The translations under genes were made by a program, and so were the position numbers. Shown here piece by piece: positions 16,758-25,339 of a stretch of DNA of 64,000 bases (position 1 is the stretch's first letter; each line of letters opens with the position of its first letter). Origin of the DNA: Hyphomicrobiales bacterium (lineage in GTDB: Bacteria; Pseudomonadota; Alphaproteobacteria; Rhizobiales; Rhizobiaceae); contig UCMT01000028.1 in NCBI GenBank assembly GCA_900473795.1, positions 42,903-106,902 on the forward strand. Reading direction: 5' to 3'. The notes under the pieces are model-generated. The model was not told the origin of the DNA. It did no database searches and worked only from the letters and a program-made list of their open reading frames with translations.

Positions 16758-18048
16758 TACTGTCCTCCTTGAGCCCGTAAAGACGTTTACGGAATGCCAC
16801 TTTGTCCCTGAGATATGTTCCGGTCAGCGTCGCCACAACATATTCCCTGAACTTTTCGCTGTAATGTTCATAGGCTGCATAAAACCCCTGCTTGTCAAAA
16901 ACGAAGCGGGAGACAAAATCGGTCGGGTTCAGCTGCGCGATCAGCCGGTTGGTGAGCCACTGGTCCGGATGCTCAGGCGCGGCGCGAACAAGCAGGAAGC
17001 GGTTTTCAGGCGCGATCTCCTGCATCTTGATCGTGCCGGACGCTGAAACCGTGCGGATCATGGCCTGCAGGAACGGGTAGCCCCCATCCGACGACACCAG
17101 CGCCGAGTTGCGGTGCATCCACGTTTGCAGCCAGATCGCGTCAATATTGCCGAGGTCGGTTGTCGGATCTGCCTGGTTGACCAGCCCGCGCAGGATCATG
17201 TCCGCGCGGTGCTGATAGAGGCCGGAACTCTCCACCCAGGAGGCCTGCGGCAATTGTAGCCGGTTGGTCGATGCCAGGAATTCGTAGATGCGCTGGTGGT
17301 CCGAGAGGCTGATATAGCCGACCTGCCACGGGCGCGAGCGGCGGAAACCGGGCACGGAAGGATCGCAAATCACCGTCGTCGTCTTCTCATCGAGAAAGAC
17401 GTAGACGCCGCCGAAATGATTGGCCCAGAAGGCGTCGTGGCGAAACACCAGTTGATCGGGTACCAGTGCATTCTCACGGATGTCGCCGGTGATCTTCGCA
17501 AGCTCGACCATCCGGTTCAACATCGCATCGTCGGCCCAGGCCGTCGGCACCGTCTTCAGTTGATCAACCAGGCTCCTCAGTTCGGCCGCCTTGCCAAGCA
17601 TGTCTTCGGCCGACAGTACGCGAAAGTGCACTTCGTTGATCGACAGCAGGTCATCGATATCGTGGACGGTCGAAACGGAATCCTCGATCTCGCCGTAGAG
17701 CGCATCCTTGATCGTCACCGCATTGATCGCGCGCGCATTGGCGGCGAAAAACTCGTGCATCAGCGCCGCCGTATTGGAAAAGCTCGTATGGACGACCGGC
17801 AACTCCTCCTGCGCCGGCGTCATGATGACGAAGCGGCGGTTGACCCGGTTCGGATCGAGATAGTCCCGGTCGCCGAGTTCATCGGCAATCTCCGGCGAAA
17901 AGCCGGTCATGTCGATCCGGAACGAGGAAAGCGCCGTCGGGCGCAGGCCAAAGCCCTGCAGCGCCTTGTTGTAACGCGCAATCAGATGCGGCTCGGAAAT
18001 TTCGAGCAGGCGCCCATAGATGAGTTCGGCTTCGAGGAGGCGTTTCAT
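16750..18048 (-). CDS. Uncharacterised protein (DUF6638-like) of the AAA ATPase cluster
   Basis: A 432-residue, apparently cytosolic protein without signal peptide or membrane helix. It begins MKRLLEAELIYGRLLEISEP. A central segment carries VHTSFSNTAALMHEFFAANARAIN, and the rest is mixed alpha/beta. I assign it to DUF6638 from memory of that family, so the family name is tentative; no catalytic motif is evident. It overlaps the DUF2333 gene by 8 bp and follows the XRE gene by 24 bp. The tight coupling to DUF2333 suggests the two products act in stoichiometric amounts. Confidence 0.72.
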   Translation of the reverse strand: MKRLLEAELIYGRLLEISEPHLIARYNKALQGFGLRPTALSSFRIDMTGFSPEIADELGDRDYLDPNRVNRRFVIMTPAQEELPVVHTSFSNTAALMHEFFAANARAINAVTIKDALYGEIEDSVSTVHDIDDLLSINEVHFRVLSAEDMLGKAAELRSLVDQLKTVPTAWADDAMLNRMVELAKITGDIRENALVPDQLVFRHDAFWANHFGGVYVFLDEKTTTVICDPSVPGFRRSRPWQVGYISLSDHQRIYEFLASTNRLQLPQASWVESSGLYQHRADMILRGLVNQADPTTDLGNIDAIWLQTWMHRNSALVSSDGGYPFLQAMIRTVSASGTIKMQEIAPENRFLLVRAAPEHPDQWLTNRLIAQLNPTDFVSRFVFDKQGFYAAYEHYSEKFREYVVATLTGTYLRDKVAFRKRLYGLKEDSNA

Positions 18049-18072
18049 GCTTTTCTTGCGGCTTCGCGTTGG

Positions 18073-18489
18073 TCAACCATCTTTGGATAGAGCTTCGTCG
18101 CGCGACCAGACCAGATCGTCGAGGTCTAGGCGAAGGACCTTAGCAATCGCCTTCAGCACGGAGATACTGCCCTCTTTCTTGCCCGTCTCAATTTCAGAGA
18201 TGTAAGCTGCGCTGATACCAGCTGCCGCCGCTAGATCCTTGGCAGAGAGCCCACGAAAATCGCGCCAGACCCGTACCGGACTTTCCCCGTCGATCAAGCG
18301 ATCAACAAATTCTGCAGGCACACGCTCATCTTCGCCTGCACTCACCCTGGCCTCGTAGGCCTTTACGGCCAGCAAGTCTTCAAGCTCATCGACAAGTTCT
18401 GACTGCCTAAGCAGCAACTCATAATCGTTGCGACTTAAAACAACCAGTTCCTCGCCATTGGGCGTTATGAAAGAAACGGGAGTATTCAC
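18073..18489 (-). CDS. XRE family transcriptional regulator with antitoxin-like N-terminus
   Basis: A 138-residue protein. The N-terminal part (FITPNGEELVVLSRNDYELLL) resembles the Phd/YefM-type segment found in prevent-host-death antitoxins. The C-terminal part is a Cro/C1 helix-turn-helix (LSAKDLAAAAGISAAYISEIETGKKEGSISVLKAIAKVL). The start is uncertain: GTG 18489 is chosen over TTG 18507, which has no SD. No toxin gene is adjacent, so it is either an orphan antitoxin-like regulator or an autoregulator of the cluster. It lies 16 bp after the AAA ATPase gene and 24 bp before the DUF6638-like gene, so it is inside the transcription unit. Its base composition is more AT-rich than its neighbours. 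Confidence 0.78.
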   Translation of the reverse strand: MNTPVSFITPNGEELVVLSRNDYELLLRQSELVDELEDLLAVKAYEARVSAGEDERVPAEFVDRLIDGESPVRVWRDFRGLSAKDLAAAAGISAAYISEIETGKKEGSISVLKAIAKVLRLDLDDLVWSRDEALSKDG

Positions 18490-18523
18490 GGCTCCAACCT
18501 TCGCCAACAGCTAATCATGATGA

Positions 18524-20434
18524 CTACCACCGCCCATCCGCCTTCATCGCCTCTATTTGAGTGACCGCCTTTTCCCTCTGGCGTTCGCGGCGGATAATCT
18601 CCGCGACGGCTGCATCGTCGGATTTGTCGGTGTAACGGAATTCGCTGTCAGCGTAGCGGTTGATCTCCTGCATGACCATGGGAAGCGTGATCGGTCCGCG
18701 CAGTTCCTCGATCATCGCCTTTTTCTCGTCGTAGGACTTGTGCATGAAGGCTTCCGGCGCGGCGAACCAGTCGTCGGGCAATTCCACATCCATCGCCCGC
18801 ATCTTGATCGCATCGGTAATGTTCTTGATCGCCCGGCCGGTGAAGCGCGGTTCCGCCGCCTTGATCATGTGCAGATAGGAACCGACATCCGCGAGCGTCT
18901 CGATCTTGCCCTCTTCCTTCTCGAACCGTTCCCAGACGGCAAGCAGGCCTTCCTCCTTCGGCCGGGAATGGGCCTCGTAGGATTGCGAAACGGCCTTCGT
19001 GATTTCCTGTCCCGCAAACAGCTGGTGCTCGCCAAGCGGTATCTGGTGGTTCTTGCCGACCAAAAGCGCAAAAATGTCGATGTAGTCGCCTTCCGACTGC
19101 GGCCCGTCGACCAGCCAGCGGGCACCGGCGCGCTGGCGCAGCGCGTCGTCGACGTTTTCCGGATAGTTGGAGAACATGCCGAACGTGCAGTTGCCGCGGA
19201 TCACCGTCAAGGCACCGGCGAAACTCTCCATCAGCACGGCCGTGACTTCATGCTGGCCGGCCGACGCCCGGTCGTCAGAGCGCTTTGCCGCGACCTGATC
19301 GACGTCGTCGACGGTGCCGAAGCCGATGGCGCGCGGGTTGATGACGTTGTTGACGAATTCCTTGCAGTTCTGCCCGGATTTGCCCTGATAGGAGGAGATC
19401 TGGTCGACGCCGAAATTCTCATAGTGGAAGGCGTAGCCGGCGATCTCGCAGTAGTCGCTGAGCATGCCGGCAAGCATCTGGATCAGGATTGTCTTGCCCG
19501 TGCCGGGCATGCCGTCGCCGATGAAGGTGAAGAGGAAGCCGCCAAGCTCGACGAAAGGGTTCATCTGCCGGTCGAAATCATAGGCCATCAGCATCTTGGC
19601 AAGCTTCAACGCCTGATACTTGGCAATGTGGTTGCCGATGATCTCTTCCGGCTTCTTGAAGGTCATGACCAGCGGCTTGCGCTTGGCGCCGGGCGCGACG
19701 TCGAAGCCGTTCAGGGTGAAATCGTCCTGATCGAGCCGGATATGGACGTTTTCGAAGCTTGAAAGCCCGGTGAACCGCGCCTTGCGGCCGATCAATCCCT
19801 CGATCGCCACCCTGGCAAAGGCCCGGGCCCGGCTCGTCAGCGCCACATCGTCCGGCGCTCCGGCGATCGTCTTGTCGAGAGCCGAAACCAGGCTTTTCAA
19901 TGCGTCCTGTGGCGTATCGAAGAGGAAATCAGGCTCGGCGCCGTCCTCCACCGGTTCCCCTTCCCCGGCCAAGGTCGCACCGAGATAGGCGGCGAAGGTG
20001 AACGCGGCGACATAGGCCGATGCCGACAACAGCGCCTTGAACTGGGCGGCATCGTCGCCAGCGAGAGGTGCTGTGGCGTTGCGGGACTGCAGACCTTCGA
20101 GATTGGTCTGGCGGGCAAAGACATCGGCAACCGCCAGAGCCAACTGCAGACCGCGCCGCGAGCGATAGAGCAGCGCGTGCTGGCCGGGAGACATCAGCGG
20201 ATCACTTGTGCGAACCGCCTGGATCGTCTTTGCCAGCTCCACTTCGCGGGTACGGCGCTGGCCACCGGTCGAAACCGTGGAGACGAAGCGGCGCCCGGTT
20301 CCCGCAAGCGCCGTCTTGGAGGCGGGGTCGTCAGCTTCCAGGATGATGACCTTGGTCACCAGCCCCTGGGCCACCGCCTGATGCTTGGCGATGTCGTCCT
20401 CATGCAGTGTCGTCAAGCCCGCGTTCAGTGACAT
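18524..20434 (-). CDS. AAA family ATPase of an uncharacterised cluster
   Basis: A 636-residue protein. The N-terminal 290 residues are helical with no recognised domain. They are followed by one AAA module with Walker A GDGMPGTGKT near residue 310, a Walker-B-like stretch GFGTVDDVDQVA near 370, a sensor-type NCTFGMFSNYPENVDDALRQRAGARW segment (arginine-finger candidates) near 430, and a C-terminal helical lid. The second acidic residue of Walker B appears as Asp, so hydrolysis is plausible. It is not FtsH, ClpX, MoxR or RavA. The start at ATG 20434 has GAGGTG upstream, 4 bp after the previous gene. It is likely the motor of the cluster, acting on or with the coiled-coil and DUF partners. Confidence 0.82.
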   Translation of the reverse strand: MSLNAGLTTLHEDDIAKHQAVAQGLVTKVIILEADDPASKTALAGTGRRFVSTVSTGGQRRTREVELAKTIQAVRTSDPLMSPGQHALLYRSRRGLQLALAVADVFARQTNLEGLQSRNATAPLAGDDAAQFKALLSASAYVAAFTFAAYLGATLAGEGEPVEDGAEPDFLFDTPQDALKSLVSALDKTIAGAPDDVALTSRARAFARVAIEGLIGRKARFTGLSSFENVHIRLDQDDFTLNGFDVAPGAKRKPLVMTFKKPEEIIGNHIAKYQALKLAKMLMAYDFDRQMNPFVELGGFLFTFIGDGMPGTGKTILIQMLAGMLSDYCEIAGYAFHYENFGVDQISSYQGKSGQNCKEFVNNVINPRAIGFGTVDDVDQVAAKRSDDRASAGQHEVTAVLMESFAGALTVIRGNCTFGMFSNYPENVDDALRQRAGARWLVDGPQSEGDYIDIFALLVGKNHQIPLGEHQLFAGQEITKAVSQSYEAHSRPKEEGLLAVWERFEKEEGKIETLADVGSYLHMIKAAEPRFTGRAIKNITDAIKMRAMDVELPDDWFAAPEAFMHKSYDEKKAMIEELRGPITLPMVMQEINRYADSEFRYTDKSDDAAVAEIIRRERQREKAVTQIEAMKADGRW

Positions 20435-20438
20435 CGTC

Positions 20439-21587
20439 TCACACCTCGCTGATGACCTGGTTTCCGGAAATCACATGCACCTTGTAGTCGCCGAAAATCT
20501 GCGCGGCGTCGCCGGCGGCATAGAGCGCCTGATAGGCGTCGTGCGGCACCAGCGCATGTTTCTCATAGGAGCTCACACCCATGCGCGTTGCTTCAAGATT
20601 GTCGGTATCGATATGGAACTCCTCGCTGGCCGGCGTCGACGACCAGAAGCCACGCTGGGCCGGTCGCTCGGCCTTGGAAAAGACCTCCTGCACCGTCCAG
20701 GTCAGAAGCCAGGCATTTTCCTGCTTGCGGACCTTGGAGAGTATCTCGTTGATCTTGGCATTGTTCTCGGTGATCCCCGCCGAATAGAAGGGCCCGAGAA
20801 CGATGCGGCGCAGCTGCTTCGGATGAAGTTCGGGAAAATCCTTGTCGAGATTGGTGGCGATCGTCACCGGCGTCAGCGAATAGGCGCTGTTCTTCAACGC
20901 GAAATCATCGAAGCGGCTGGCCAGTTCCGGGTTGAGAAGACCGCCGATCGGCAGGGGAATATCCACCTCCGGATTGAGCTTGCCGTCCTCAGTCACCAGC
21001 ATCGCGACGATCTTTTCCGACGAATCCTCGATCATCGTCATATAGACCATCGGCAGGGTGCTCGATCCGTCAAAAGTACCCCAGCAGACAACGTAGTAAG
21101 GCCGCATCGTCTTCGGATTGACGGCGACCCGGATCGTCTCGGGCATGATGAAGGGCGAGAAGATATCGCCCTTGCCGATCTGCTCGAGATAGAGCCGTTC
21201 GGCCATGCGCGACTGCAGCTCGGCCGGAAACGCCTTGTGGCGCAGGATGAAGTCGGCCATTTCCTGGCGCATCGCGTCGGCTAGCGGAATGCCTGACAGC
21301 CGCTTTTCCGCCGACTGCCGGTCGTTTTCCAGCTCCAGCACGTTCTGGAACACCGGAAAGCCGCTTTCGGCGCGGGAAATACGGAACTGCTCGATGAACC
21401 CGATCCGGTTCTCCCAGCAGGAGAAGGACGCTTTCAGCCGCGCAAGATAAGGCACCACCACTTCGCCGACCACCGAATTGCGGTAGAGCGGCGAGTTGCG
21501 GTCGCCGAGAAAGATTTCAAGACCGCCGAGCGCGGCCCGGATCGAGGCGAAATACTGGCCGACAGGGCCCTCGGTTGCGGCGTTCAT
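20439..21587 (-). CDS. Uncharacterised protein of the AAA ATPase cluster
   Basis: A 382-residue protein without signal peptide or membrane segment. It has an N-terminal helical region (residues about 1-150) and a more beta-rich middle (MRPYYVVCWGTFDGSSTLPMVYMTMIEDSS). I do not recognise a named domain. The start is set at ATG 21587 (MNAATEGPVG), whose Shine-Dalgarno (GGAGGG, 9 bp upstream) is supplied by the repeat element at 21592-21715; the longer frame to 21686 would be translated repeat. It lies 4 bp before the AAA ATPase gene, so the two form a translational pair. Confidence 0.7.
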   Translation of the reverse strand: MNAATEGPVGQYFASIRAALGGLEIFLGDRNSPLYRNSVVGEVVVPYLARLKASFSCWENRIGFIEQFRISRAESGFPVFQNVLELENDRQSAEKRLSGIPLADAMRQEMADFILRHKAFPAELQSRMAERLYLEQIGKGDIFSPFIMPETIRVAVNPKTMRPYYVVCWGTFDGSSTLPMVYMTMIEDSSEKIVAMLVTEDGKLNPEVDIPLPIGGLLNPELASRFDDFALKNSAYSLTPVTIATNLDKDFPELHPKQLRRIVLGPFYSAGITENNAKINEILSKVRKQENAWLLTWTVQEVFSKAERPAQRGFWSSTPASEEFHIDTDNLEATRMGVSSYEKHALVPHDAYQALYAAGDAAQIFGDYKVHVISGNQVISEV

Positions 21588-21591
21588 GGTG

Positions 21592-21715
21592 TCCACCCTC
21601 CCCTTGAGGGGGAGGGTCGGAGCGAAGCTCCGGGGTGGGGTGACCTCTTGCGACACCCAAAGATCACCCCCACCCGCGCGTTCCACGCGACCTCCCCCCT
21701 CAAGGGGGAGGTGGA
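21592..21715. repeat. Rhizobial-type palindromic repeat element inside the AAA cluster
   Basis: The 124-bp element has near-perfect terminal inverted repeats (TCCACCCTCCCCTTGAGGGG... and its complement at the other end). It also has internal stems CGGAGC/GCTCCG and GGTGGGGTGA/TCACCCCCACC. There is no coding capacity. Similar sequence (TCCCCTTGAGGG) begins again at 63939. It fills most of the 197-bp gap between two genes of the cluster and could form a very stable RNA structure or a partial terminator. Confidence 0.8.
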
Positions 21716-21784
21716 AGCCGCCATGCGGCTAGAATGGAACAACCCATCCCACTTTCGATCAAACGGCATCATCGCGGATGACAA

Positions 21785-22873
21785 TCACTGCTTCACGTAA
21801 TTCGCCGAATTGTGCTTGTCCATCACGGCCTGGAACCGCCGGGCAAAAGCGTCGTCGGCGAGCTTCTTGCGCCGCTGGATGTCCTGGGTCGATAGCATGT
21901 TCTTCTCGTGCATTTCCAGGAGGTCGCCGATGTGGCGTTGCGCCGCCGAGCCGATACCGGCCATGGTTTCCTCGGCCGCGGTATCGACCTGGCTGCCGAG
22001 CGTGTTGATCTTGTGGGCGACGTCCTGCTGCGCGGCCGTCTTCAACGAATCCTCCAGCGCCTTGTAGAGTACGATGCGCTGTTCGGTATCGATCGTCAGC
22101 TTGTTGATCAGCGTGTTCTGTGCGGCGATCTGGTTGTTGAGCGAATCGACGAAGGTCTGGAACATCGAGGTGTAGCGCTCGAGCGTCTGGCTTTCGGCAA
22201 GCAGCTCCTGCTCCTTGGCCTGCTTCTCGTTGTATTCGGTGGCCAGAACCGAGCGCTCGCCTTCGAGCTGGGTGCGGGACATCTGATCGGTCGAGGCGGC
22301 GATCTTGTTTTCGATGTCCATCAAGAGCGGGTTCAGTTCCTCGATCCGCTTCTGGGTCGCCTGCAGGTTCGTCATCGTGCCTTTGCGACGCTCGATCACC
22401 TGGACGAGGCTGGCCTCGGAGGTCTTGTAGCGGGCTTCGAGAACGCTCTTCTGCTCTTTCAGAATGCCGACGATAGTGTCGGATTTGGAGAGCAGCTCCT
22501 GCAGATTGCCGGCAAGCGACATGTTGCGCACGCGATCGGTGCGCATGCGCTGTGCGCTCTGCTTGGAGAAGATGCTGATGAACTTCTCATAGCCGGTGTA
22601 GCTCTTCATGCTCTCGAATTCGGCGCCGAAAACATTGGTCGCATCTTCCAGGCCGATGATGAGGTCTGCGATGTTGCCCTCCATCACCTTCTGCTGGTTG
22701 ATGACGTCCTGGATACGGGCATTCTCGATGTCGAAATTGGCGTCACCCAATTTGGTGTCGGACTTGGCGAACTGGTCGAGCACCACTGCGGACTGGTTCA
22801 TCTTGCCGCGCATCTGTTCGACGATGCCGCGCGTTTTCTCGATCTCGCTCTCAAAATTCTGAAGTGTCGCCAT
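21785..22873 (-). CDS. Coiled-coil protein, first gene of the AAA ATPase cluster
   Basis: A 362-residue, almost wholly helical, charged protein with heptad-like stretches throughout (for example EKTRGIVEQMRGKMNQSAVVLDQ and ERRKGTMTNLQATQKRIEEL). There is no signal peptide or membrane segment. It resembles scaffold or filament-forming coiled-coil proteins in general; TelA and PspA-like families are possible relatives but I see no diagnostic motif. The start is ATG 22873 (MATLQNFESEIEK) with a GGGGGAAAC-type purine stretch upstream; the frame extends 15 codons further. As the first gene of the cluster it probably sits just behind the promoter. Confidence 0.75.
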   Translation of the reverse strand: MATLQNFESEIEKTRGIVEQMRGKMNQSAVVLDQFAKSDTKLGDANFDIENARIQDVINQQKVMEGNIADLIIGLEDATNVFGAEFESMKSYTGYEKFISIFSKQSAQRMRTDRVRNMSLAGNLQELLSKSDTIVGILKEQKSVLEARYKTSEASLVQVIERRKGTMTNLQATQKRIEELNPLLMDIENKIAASTDQMSRTQLEGERSVLATEYNEKQAKEQELLAESQTLERYTSMFQTFVDSLNNQIAAQNTLINKLTIDTEQRIVLYKALEDSLKTAAQQDVAHKINTLGSQVDTAAEETMAGIGSAAQRHIGDLLEMHEKNMLSTQDIQRRKKLADDAFARRFQAVMDKHNSANYVKQ

Positions 22874-23034
22874 CGTTTCCCCCTCTCGCTCCGGTGCAAG
22901 ACGCGCCGCGCAGGTCAATTATTCAGTCGTGACATCCATTTATATAATGGGAGCAGCGGTCTGAAGCACAAGTGCCAAGCCGCCGATTTTCAATTGTGCA
23001 TCCCCTTGTCGGCAACCCGCCTGCCGGAAATGCG

Positions 23035-23418
23035 TTATTTCGTAGCTGTGGTCTTTAAATAGGCGATGACGTTTTCGATGTCCTGAGGCTTTTTCAGGCC
23101 GGGAAAGGACATCTTCGTACCCGTCACCATCGCTTTCGGGCTGAGAAGATATTCCGCAAGCAGGTCCTCATCCCAGACCTTGCCGCCTTCGCCGAAGTCT
23201 TTCATGGCGCCGGAATAGCTGTAGCCGGCAAAGGTCGCAACCGGACGGCCTATGACGCCCATCAGGCTCGGTCCGACCCGGTTTACCGGTTCGGACGCGG
23301 TATGGCAGGCCCCGCATTTCTTGAAGACCTGCGCGCCCGCTTCCGCGTCGCCATCGGCATGGGCGAGGCCCGCCCAAAGACAGAGACAGGCACTTATCAG
23401 AACAAGACGCAGCGGCAT
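23035..23418 (-). CDS. Class I c-type cytochrome
   Basis: A 127-residue periplasmic monoheme cytochrome. It has a signal peptide ending LAHA, the heme attachment site CGACH near residue 35, and the axial methionine in GTKMSFPGLKK near residue 100, followed by the C-terminal helix NVIAYLKT. This is the size and motif order of soluble cytochrome c2/c550 proteins. The partner redox enzyme is not evident from the neighbourhood. The start ATG 23418 gives a correct signal peptide; the longer frame to 23460 does not. Confidence 0.92.
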   Translation of the reverse strand: MPLRLVLISACLCLWAGLAHADGDAEAGAQVFKKCGACHTASEPVNRVGPSLMGVIGRPVATFAGYSYSGAMKDFGEGGKVWDEDLLAEYLLSPKAMVTGTKMSFPGLKKPQDIENVIAYLKTTATK

Positions 23419-23490
23419 CGGGGGTTCTCCGGAGAACGAACGGGACACGGCCGCCACCATGGCATGGCGTGGCAGCCCCGCGATAGCCCG

Positions 23491-24072
23491 TCAGCCTGCG
23501 TTCATGACATCTTCCCAATGGCGCCGGCAATAGACAACATATTTCTCGTTGCCCCCGACATCGACCTGGGCTCCCTCGCGGACAACATTGCCATCGGCGT
23601 CCATTCGAACGACCATGGTCGCCTTGCGGCCGCAATGGCAGATCGTGCGAACTTCCCGCATCTCGTCGGCAATGGCGAGCAGCGCCATCGAGCCGGGAAA
23701 GAGCTTGCCCTGGAAGTCCGTGCGCAGCCCATAGGCCATCACCGGAATGCCGATGCGATCGGCGACGCGCGCCAGTTGCCAGACCTGATCCTCGCCGAGG
23801 AACTGCGCCTCGTCGACGAAAACGCAGGCAATCGTTTCTTCGGCATGCAGGCGTTCGACCAGGGCATAGAGATCGTCTTGATGGGTGAAGGGGATGCCCT
23901 CATCGCTCAGGCCGATGCGGGAGGACACCCGCCCCGTGCCTGCCCGGTCGTCGAAGGCCGCGATCAGGATGACCGTGCGCATGCCGCGTTCGCGATAATT
24001 GTAGGATGCCTGCAGCAGCAGGGTCGATTTTCCGGCGTTCATCGTGGCGTAGCTGAAATACAGTTTTGCCAT
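23491..24072 (-). CDS. tdk: Thymidine kinase
   Basis: Salvages thymidine to dTMP with ATP. A type II enzyme of 193 residues. It has the P-loop SYATMNAGKST at the N-terminus, the catalytic/Walker B FVDEAQFL near residue 88, the lasso loop with the zinc-ligand pattern CHCGRKA, and YCRRHW near the C-terminus. The start ATG 24072 is preceded by AGAGGA. It lies 72 bp upstream of the cytochrome c gene on the same strand, possibly in the same transcript but functionally unrelated. Confidence 0.95.
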   Translation of the reverse strand: MAKLYFSYATMNAGKSTLLLQASYNYRERGMRTVILIAAFDDRAGTGRVSSRIGLSDEGIPFTHQDDLYALVERLHAEETIACVFVDEAQFLGEDQVWQLARVADRIGIPVMAYGLRTDFQGKLFPGSMALLAIADEMREVRTICHCGRKATMVVRMDADGNVVREGAQVDVGGNEKYVVYCRRHWEDVMNAG

Positions 24073-24315
24073 GGCGTCCTCTTCTGTATGCTGTCGCTCG
24101 TTCATGAACAGACCGGGCGAGGAAGGCTAGAGCGCGAGCGCAGAAACCACAGAAAATCGACACTTCCCGGCAGAACGTGGACAATGCGACATCTTACGTC
24201 GTTTTACGCGGGCTGTCTGGCGAATGTCCCAATAAACTCAAGGGCAACACCAAGGGCGCTTGAATTGGCGAACATTTGGTGATTGGCTACAATCATAAGA
24301 CGCAGGGGAATGACC

Positions 24316-25266
24316 ATGATGACCAGACTGACATTGAAATTCATGCTGACTGCAGCCGTTTCGCTAGCTGCGCTGACGTCGGCTCATGCCGCCGAGCCTG
24401 AAAGCTGTGGCACCGTCCGTTTCGCCGATGTCGGCTGGACCGACATTACCGCGACGACCGCAACCGTCAGCGCCGTCCTGAAGGGGCTCGGCTACGAGAC
24501 CGACATCAAGGTTCTGTCCGTTCCAGTTACCTATCAGTCGCTGAAGAACAAGGACATCGACGTCTTCCTCGGCAACTGGATGCCGACCCAGGAAAACGAC
24601 GTGCGTCCATTCCTCGACGACAAATCGGTCGAATCCTTCGGCCCGAATCTTGAGGGCGCCAAGTACACGCTGGCGACCAATGCCAAGGGCGCCGAGCTCG
24701 GCATCAAGGATTTCAAGGATATCGCAGCTCACAAGGATGAGCTCGACGGCAAGATCTACGGTATCGAGCCGGGCAATGACGGCAACCGCCTGATCATCGA
24801 CATGGTCGACAAGGACACTTTCAGCCTCAAGGGCTTCGAGGTGGTCGAATCCTCCGAACAGGGCATGCTGGCGCAGGTCGCCCGTGCTGAAAAGGATGGC
24901 GCACCGGTCGTCTTCCTCGGTTGGGAACCGCATCCGATGAATGCCAATTTCAAGCTCACCTACCTCTCGGGTGGCGACGATATCTTTGGCCCGAACTTCG
25001 GTGGCGCAACCGTGTTCACCAACGTGCGCGCAGGCTACACCACAGAATGCCCGAATGTCGGCAAGCTGATCACCAATCTGAAGTTCTCGCTGCCGATGGA
25101 AAACGAGATCATGGGCAAGATCCTGAACGACGGCAAGGAGCCGGACGCAGCCGCAACGGAATGGATCAAGGCCAATCCGGCCGCCATCGAACCGTGGCTT
25201 GCCGGCGTCACGACCAAGGACGGCGCCGAAGGATTGCCGGCCGTGAAAACAGCCCTCGGTCTCTGA
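24316..25266 (+). CDS. choX: Choline ABC transporter, periplasmic substrate-binding protein
   Basis: Binds choline (acetylcholine and betaine more weakly) for the ChoXWV importer. A protein of about 316 residues with a signal peptide (LTSAHA). The aromatic-box positions known for ChoX are visible as tryptophans in VGWTD, LGNWMP and FLGWEPHPM, and as Tyr in AKYTLA. Several in-frame ATGs lie close together (24310, 24316, 24319); 24316 is best placed relative to GCAGGGGA. It is followed by a strong hairpin before choW, which would raise the level of this binding protein over the membrane components. Confidence 0.93.
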   Translation: MMTRLTLKFMLTAAVSLAALTSAHAAEPESCGTVRFADVGWTDITATTATVSAVLKGLGYETDIKVLSVPVTYQSLKNKDIDVFLGNWMPTQENDVRPFLDDKSVESFGPNLEGAKYTLATNAKGAELGIKDFKDIAAHKDELDGKIYGIEPGNDGNRLIIDMVDKDTFSLKGFEVVESSEQGMLAQVARAEKDGAPVVFLGWEPHPMNANFKLTYLSGGDDIFGPNFGGATVFTNVRAGYTTECPNVGKLITNLKFSLPMENEIMGKILNDGKEPDAAATEWIKANPAAIEPWLAGVTTKDGAEGLPAVKTALGL

Positions 25267-25279
25267 CCGGCGGAGATGA

Positions 25280-25306
25280 GGCGGGGATGATCTCCCCGCC
25301 TTTTTT
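25280..25306 (+). terminator. Intraoperon terminator between choX and choW
   Basis: An 8-bp stem GGCGGGGA/TCCCCGCC (25280-25287 with 25293-25300) is followed by six Ts. Partial read-through would give more choX than choWV mRNA. Confidence 0.85.
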
Positions 25307-25339
25307 GAACCGCTTTTCGTTTCGTTTTTCCGACGTGGG

